Shown here piece after piece: positions 32,130 through 35,987 of a stretch of DNA of 35,987 nt. The DNA comes from Shewanellaceae bacterium UBA2521 (lineage in GTDB: Bacteria > Pseudomonadota > Gammaproteobacteria > Enterobacterales > Shewanellaceae), in the NCBI GenBank assembly GCA_002341165.1, contig DDNL01000020.1:51151-87137 (forward strand), in the 5' to 3' direction. The position numbers and the translations under genes are program-made. Under the pieces are notes generated by a model. The model saw only the letters and a list, made by a program, of their open reading frames with translations. It did not search any database and was not told the DNA's origin. Every line of letters begins with the position of its first letter. The stretch's first letter is position 1.

Positions 32130-34775
32130 TTATTTAGCCTTACTTTCCTTAGCTTTTTTTGACTTCTTAATTCTCGAAGTAACGCGCCATTTTCCATCAA
32201 TATACATCGCTTGCCATCCTGTCGCTTTACGATCAATCTCACTGGCTACGTATTGCTCTTTTGTTTTTCGGCTGAACTTCACAACTGTTTTATTACCTTC
32301 GTCGTCTTCAGCGGGGGCTTCCGTAAGAAACTGATATTTTTGCCAAACTCGATCTTTAAAACGTATTAATTCTTCAACCAAAGGAGCACGTGTTTCTCTC
32401 GACTTAGGAAAAGTATGTGCAGCAAGAAAAATACCTGAAGCACCGTCACGTAATACAAAATGAGCATCTGATTGGCTACAAGGCAGTTCTGGCAAGAAAA
32501 TAGGATCTTCTTTAGGCGGTGCCGCTTCACCATTTTTAAGTAATTTTCTCGTGTTTTTACAGGCTTCTGCAGTGCAGGCAAAGTATTTACCAAACCGCCC
32601 TGTTTTCAACTGCATCTCACTCCCACATTTATCACAATCAATGACAGGACCATCATAACCTTTGATCTTAAATTGTCCTTGTTCAATTTCATAACCATGA
32701 CATTTAGGGTTATTACCACAAACATGCAATTTTCGCATTTCATCAATCAAATAACTGTCCATCACCGTGTCACAAATGTGGCATCTTTTACGCGATCGCA
32801 GCAACTCATTTTCAGCATCCTCTGAAAAAATATCAACAGCTTCATCGCCATCGGTTAAGTTCATGGTGGTTTTACAGCGCTCTTTAGGAGGGAGCTGATA
32901 ACCTGAACAGCCTAAAAATACGCCCGTTGTCGCGGTTCTAATGCCCATTTCTCTTGAACATGTGGGACATTGGATATCTGTCAGTACCATCTGGTTAGTG
33001 CGCATGCCACCTTCGGTTTCATCACGATTGGCTTCATCGAGCTGTCCGTTGAAATCATCATAAAACTCATTGAGCACAAGCTTCCAATCACGTTGCCCTT
33101 CACCTACTTCATCTAGGTTTTTTTCCATTTCCGCAGTAAAGTCATAGCTCATCAGCTCAGAAAAGTTTTCAACTAAACGCTCATTAACAATTTCACCCAT
33201 TTTTTCAGCATAAAATCGTTTGTTTTCAACTTTAACATAGCCTCGTTCTTGAATAGTAGAAATAATCGATGCATAGGTCGAAGGTCTTCCTATACCGCGT
33301 TTTTCTAGCTCTTTGACCAAAGAAGCTTCATTAAAGCGTGCTATAGGTTTAGTAAAGTTTTGTTTAGGTTCTAGTTTCTGGAGCGGCAACAACGCCTGCG
33401 GTTCTATTGCAGGTAAAATAATGTCATCTTCATTTTTTCTTTGCTGTGACTGCACACGCGTCCAACCATCAAACTTCACCATGCGACCTTTAGCTTTAAG
33501 ACTATAGTCTCCTGCTGCGACCGTTAAGGTCGTCACACTGAACTTAGCAGGCGTCATTTGACATGCCACAAATTGCTTCCAAATGAGTTCATATAAACGC
33601 CTTACATCCGACTCCATATCAACCAACAGAGCACCTTCAACAGTAACATCTGAAGGTCTAATAGCTTCATGCGCCTCTTGTGCACCTTTTTTAGCGGTAT
33701 AGCTGATTGGCTCTTGAGGTAGGTATTCAGCACCAAAATCTTTTAAAATCAATTCGCGCGCATTGCTTACTGCTTCTTGACTCAAGTTAGTTGAATCAGT
33801 TCGCATATAAGTAATGTAACCTGCTTCATACAGACGCTGCGCTAGCATCATCGTTTTTTTCACGCCAAAGCCAAGCCTAGAGCTTGCAGCTTGCTGCAAT
33901 GTCGAGGTGATATAAGGAGCAGAAGGCTTACTTTGACTCGGCTTTTCTTCTTTAGAAACAACACTATACTCTGCCTCATTCAAAGCATCTAAAGCTATTT
34001 GAGTTGCTTCTTGGCTTGTAGGACGAAAGGCTTCATCTTTATATTTAACAACCTGCATACGCAGATCTGTATCTTGACATGTTAAATGTGCATGCACATC
34101 CCAGTATTCTTCAGGAACAAAAGATTTAATTTCTTGTTCTCTTTCTACGACTAAACGCACAGCAACCGATTGAACACGCCCTGCTGATAAGCCCCTAGCA
34201 ATCTTTTTCCATAATAAAGGAGATACCATAAAGCCAACGATGCGATCAAGAAAGCGACGAGCTTGCTGTGCTTCAACTTTGTTTAGATCAACATCAGAAG
34301 GAGATTTAAAAGCCTCTTGAATCGCTGACCGAGTAATCTCATTGAAGACAACACGCTGATAAGACTTACCTTGATAACCCAGCACTTCTTGTAGGTGCCA
34401 AGCAATCGCTTCTCCTTCGCGATCTAAATCGGTAGCAAGATAAATACAGTCTGCTTGCTCGGCAATTTTCTTTAGATCTTCGACGACCTTTTCTTTGCCC
34501 GGTAAAACTTCATAGTAAGCTTGCCAGTCATTTTCAGGATCAATACCCATACGCCCCACAAGCGAAGCGTAAGCTTGCTGACGCTTATGCTTCTCTTTCT
34601 GTGCTTTAGTCATTGATTTAGTATCAATTTTTTTTACTTCTTTTTTTCCCGCAGAAGATTTAGGCAAGTCTCGGATATGTCCAACACTTGACTTGACAAT
34701 AAAATCTTTGCCTAAATACTTGTTGATTGTTTTCGCCTTAGCGGGCGACTCAACAATAACTAAGGATTTCCCCAT
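32130..34775 (-). CDS. topA: DNA topoisomerase I
   Basis: This type IA topoisomerase relaxes negative supercoils. The 881-residue protein has a TOPRIM domain with VESPAKAKT (7-15) and ATDLDREGEA (Asp116, Asp118, Glu120). The catalytic tyrosine is Tyr323 in GYITYMRTDST. Three C-terminal four-Cys zinc-ribbon segments are visible: CPTC near residue 610, CHIC near 660 and CDKC near 705. A further domain and a Lys-rich tail (KKSKKAKESKAK) follow. Size and domain order agree with gammaproteobacterial TopA. It is convergent with the unknown gene at 31290. GGTGA lies about 12 bases before the ATG, a weak RBS. A TATAAT at 34862-34867 on the minus strand may be part of its promoter. Confidence -1.
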   Translation of the reverse strand: MGKSLVIVESPAKAKTINKYLGKDFIVKSSVGHIRDLPKSSAGKKEVKKIDTKSMTKAQKEKHKRQQAYASLVGRMGIDPENDWQAYYEVLPGKEKVVEDLKKIAEQADCIYLATDLDREGEAIAWHLQEVLGYQGKSYQRVVFNEITRSAIQEAFKSPSDVDLNKVEAQQARRFLDRIVGFMVSPLLWKKIARGLSAGRVQSVAVRLVVEREQEIKSFVPEEYWDVHAHLTCQDTDLRMQVVKYKDEAFRPTSQEATQIALDALNEAEYSVVSKEEKPSQSKPSAPYITSTLQQAASSRLGFGVKKTMMLAQRLYEAGYITYMRTDSTNLSQEAVSNARELILKDFGAEYLPQEPISYTAKKGAQEAHEAIRPSDVTVEGALLVDMESDVRRLYELIWKQFVACQMTPAKFSVTTLTVAAGDYSLKAKGRMVKFDGWTRVQSQQRKNEDDIILPAIEPQALLPLQKLEPKQNFTKPIARFNEASLVKELEKRGIGRPSTYASIISTIQERGYVKVENKRFYAEKMGEIVNERLVENFSELMSYDFTAEMEKNLDEVGEGQRDWKLVLNEFYDDFNGQLDEANRDETEGGMRTNQMVLTDIQCPTCSREMGIRTATTGVFLGCSGYQLPPKERCKTTMNLTDGDEAVDIFSEDAENELLRSRKRCHICDTVMDSYLIDEMRKLHVCGNNPKCHGYEIEQGQFKIKGYDGPVIDCDKCGSEMQLKTGRFGKYFACTAEACKNTRKLLKNGEAAPPKEDPIFLPELPCSQSDAHFVLRDGASGIFLAAHTFPKSRETRAPLVEELIRFKDRVWQKYQFLTEAPAEDDEGNKTVVKFSRKTKEQYVASEIDRKATGWQAMYIDGKWRVTSRIKKSKKAKESKAK

Positions 34776-35297
34776 ATACTTTTATTTCACCGAAATTTAA
34801 TTATCGCCTACATAGCCATGCCATGAATAGTCTGCTGAGCACTTCGCCTACCTGCAAATGCATTATAGTTATACAGATAGTAGACTCCGTCTTTTTTGTA
34901 AACTTAAATCAGAAAAATTTCAAATTCACTACCTAAAAAATAAATCAAGCTCATCCCCTTTGCTCAGACGCATGACGTACAATGAGTGGAGAACAAGCTG
35001 CAAAGCTCACCTATAGGTGTTTTTTGACTTAAATATATCTGCTGTTGTCTTCAAATAAAAACTTATTTTAGCAAAAGCTTTTTTATACTGAACAAATTTT
35101 AAAAAAAATTCAAATACATTTTAATGACCCAAGTTAAAAATATAAACTTGATCACAGTACTTTATCAACCTGATATATTAAATGAAGTAAAATCAATACT
35201 ACAAGCTTACAGGGAGAAAGCATACAAAAATAAACAAAGTTACCAACCTGATTAAGTTGTTTTTTTAAACAAACAAATTAATTTTTATAAAAAATAT
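34776..35297. other. Intergenic region upstream of topA and tRNA-Phe
   Basis: These 522 AT-rich bases hold no established gene. Visible items are a minus-strand TATAAT (34862-34867) for topA and a hairpin with a T run (35008-35025). A 43-codon open frame without an RBS runs at 35124-35255, overlapping a weak CAAC/GTTG hairpin plus T run (35244-35266). The rest shows only A/T runs. Confidence -1.
35008..35025 (+). terminator. Short hairpin plus T run, possible terminator
   Basis: CACC-TATA-GGTG (35008-35019) is a perfect short palindrome followed by six T. A second small hairpin AGCT-GCAA-AGCT (34996-35007) abuts it. No gene on the plus strand lies just upstream, so it may end an unannotated short transcript or be chance. 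Confidence -1.
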
Positions 35298-35326
35298 TTG
35301 ACTTCCCGAGTGAAAAAGACTTTAAT
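35298..35326 (+). promoter_or_regulatory. tRNA-Phe promoter
   Basis: TTGACT (35298-35303), 17 bases, TTTAAT (35321-35326), ending 10 bases before the mature tRNA. The spacing is optimal, and the same arrangement recurs at 35929-35957. Confidence -1.
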
Positions 35327-35336
35327 ACACCTCGTT

Positions 35337-35412
35337 GCCCGGATAGCTCAGTCGGTAGAGCAGAGGATTGAAAATCCTCGTGTCGGTGGTTCGATTCCGC
35401 CTCCGGGCACCA
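35337..35412 (+). tRNA. tRNA-Phe (anticodon GAA)
   Basis: This is a 76-base cloverleaf with CCA encoded at 35410-35412. The acceptor stem GCCCGGA pairs with TCCGGGC. The D arm is GCTC...GAGC, the T loop TTCGATT, and the anticodon stem GAGGA/TCCTC holds GAA at 35370-35372. The sequence is nearly that of the E. coli gene. It has its own promoter and probably shares a transcript with the tRNA-Thr 20 bases downstream. Confidence -1.
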
Positions 35413-35432
35413 TTCCCGCAACACATCCATAC

Positions 35433-35508
<76 letters not shown>

Positions 35509-35928
35509 AAATCAAAAAAGATCAGCTCCGAACTTACCTTTTTAAATAAAAGAAACTAACCCATTTAAGGTAAGAGGTTCAATTAAAAACACAAAGTCAA
35601 TTCTAATACAATAGTTTAATCGTAGCTTACAATAATCAAGATACTATAATCGGGCTCTACAACTAAAATATTGGGTATGCTCTTCTCTCATTTGATTTTC
35701 AACTTAACGATTCAATGCAAAATATTTTTTTCAATCAACATCTGTTTTCTTTTTTATCATGTATAAAGTCAAAATAACCTTATACTTGAATCTCAAGTGC
35801 AGCCACTTTGCCAACCTATGTGTACATCGTATTGCAAGCTGCAAAAATGGAAATACGTATAGTACACAATAAAATGTATTATTTATAAGCAAACAGAAGT
35901 AAAAAAGGTTATTTTGCAATAAAATATA
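35509..35928. other. AT-rich spacer between tRNA-Thr and second tRNA-Phe
   Basis: About 420 bases with no supported gene. An imperfect inverted repeat (cttacctt near 35534, aaggtaag near 35567) lies just after tRNA-Thr but lacks a T tract, so it is not a clear terminator. A 62-codon minus-strand frame at 35731-35919 has no RBS and a composition expected of AT-rich noncoding DNA. Confidence -1.
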
Positions 35929-35957
35929 TTGACTTCAACGGCAAAAAAAAGTTTAAT
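35929..35957 (+). promoter_or_regulatory. Promoter of the second tRNA-Phe copy
   Basis: TTGACT (35929-35934), 17 bases, TTTAAT (35952-35957), ending 10 bases before the tRNA. The hexamers, spacing and distance to the tRNA are the same as in the first copy, with a different spacer sequence. Confidence -1.
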
Positions 35958-35967
35958 ACAAACCGTT

Positions 35968-35987
35968 GCCCGGATAGCTCAGTCGGT
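35968..35987 (+). tRNA. Second tRNA-Phe copy, 3' cut by window
   Basis: The last 20 bases, beginning GCCCGGATAGCTCAGTCGGT, are identical to the first 20 of the tRNA-Phe at 35337. The acceptor 5' strand and part of the D arm are visible; the anticodon lies outside, so the Phe identity is inferred from identity with the upstream gene and its promoter. Confidence -1.

Noticed and set aside
35731..35919. 62-codon minus-strand frame between tRNAs
   Set aside because: Composition is rich in Phe, Leu, Tyr and Lys as expected for AT-rich noncoding DNA, with no RBS and no recognised motif.

Overview
The window is chromosomal DNA from an AT-rich gammaproteobacterium (roughly 40% G+C by eye). Gene content and order resemble Pseudomonadales, Oceanospirillales and Alteromonadales: a VolA-type surface lipase, yciK, a zwf-pgl-edd-eda operon divergent from hexR-pyk, fadE, msbA-lpxK-ycaR, comEC next to a DUF2062 gene, lolC-lolD-lolE, a PilZ-like gene before mfd, csiV, nagZ, sdaA and topA. 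I cannot name genus or species. Almost everything is housekeeping, with high coding density and no insertion sequence, prophage or CRISPR array.

Layout. 1-2012 (-): the first 670 codons of a lipoprotein phospholipase that runs off the left edge and carries two short in-frame tandem repeats. 2307-3062 (+): YciK, ending at a bidirectional terminator. 3127-7818 (-): Entner-Doudoroff operon zwf-pgl-edd-eda. 8062-10406 (+): hexR and pyruvate kinase. 10494-13382 (-): gmhB then fadE. 13686-14768 (+): a ketoacyl-ACP synthase III. 14799-20056 (-): comEC, msbA, lpxK and ycaR, tightly packed. 20088-20600 (+): DUF2062 membrane protein. 20603-23743 (-): lolC-lolD-lolE. 23832-28634 (+): PilZ-like gene, mfd and csiV. 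28646-29680 (-): nagZ. 29764-31143 (+): sdaA. 31290-32087 (+): an unrecognised membrane-anchored coiled-coil protein. 32130-34775 (-): topA. 35337 to the end (+): tRNA-Phe, tRNA-Thr and the start of a second tRNA-Phe copy with its own near-identical promoter.

How the genes fit together. HexR is the sugar-phosphate-responsive SIS-domain regulator of central carbon genes in related bacteria. It lies between the Entner-Doudoroff operon that makes pyruvate and glyceraldehyde-3-phosphate and the pyruvate kinase gene. The envelope genes (msbA, lpxK, gmhB, lolCDE, nagZ, csiV) cover LPS synthesis and flipping, lipoprotein release and peptidoglycan recycling. VolA and FadE would release and oxidise exogenous fatty acids.

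I found no convincing new multi-gene system. The items most worth a second look are the in-frame repeats in the lipase (one just after its catalytic serine), a pair of 8-bp direct repeats exactly 20 bp apart in the zwf/hexR control region, the duplicated tRNA-Phe promoter-gene unit, and the unrecognised gene between sdaA and topA.
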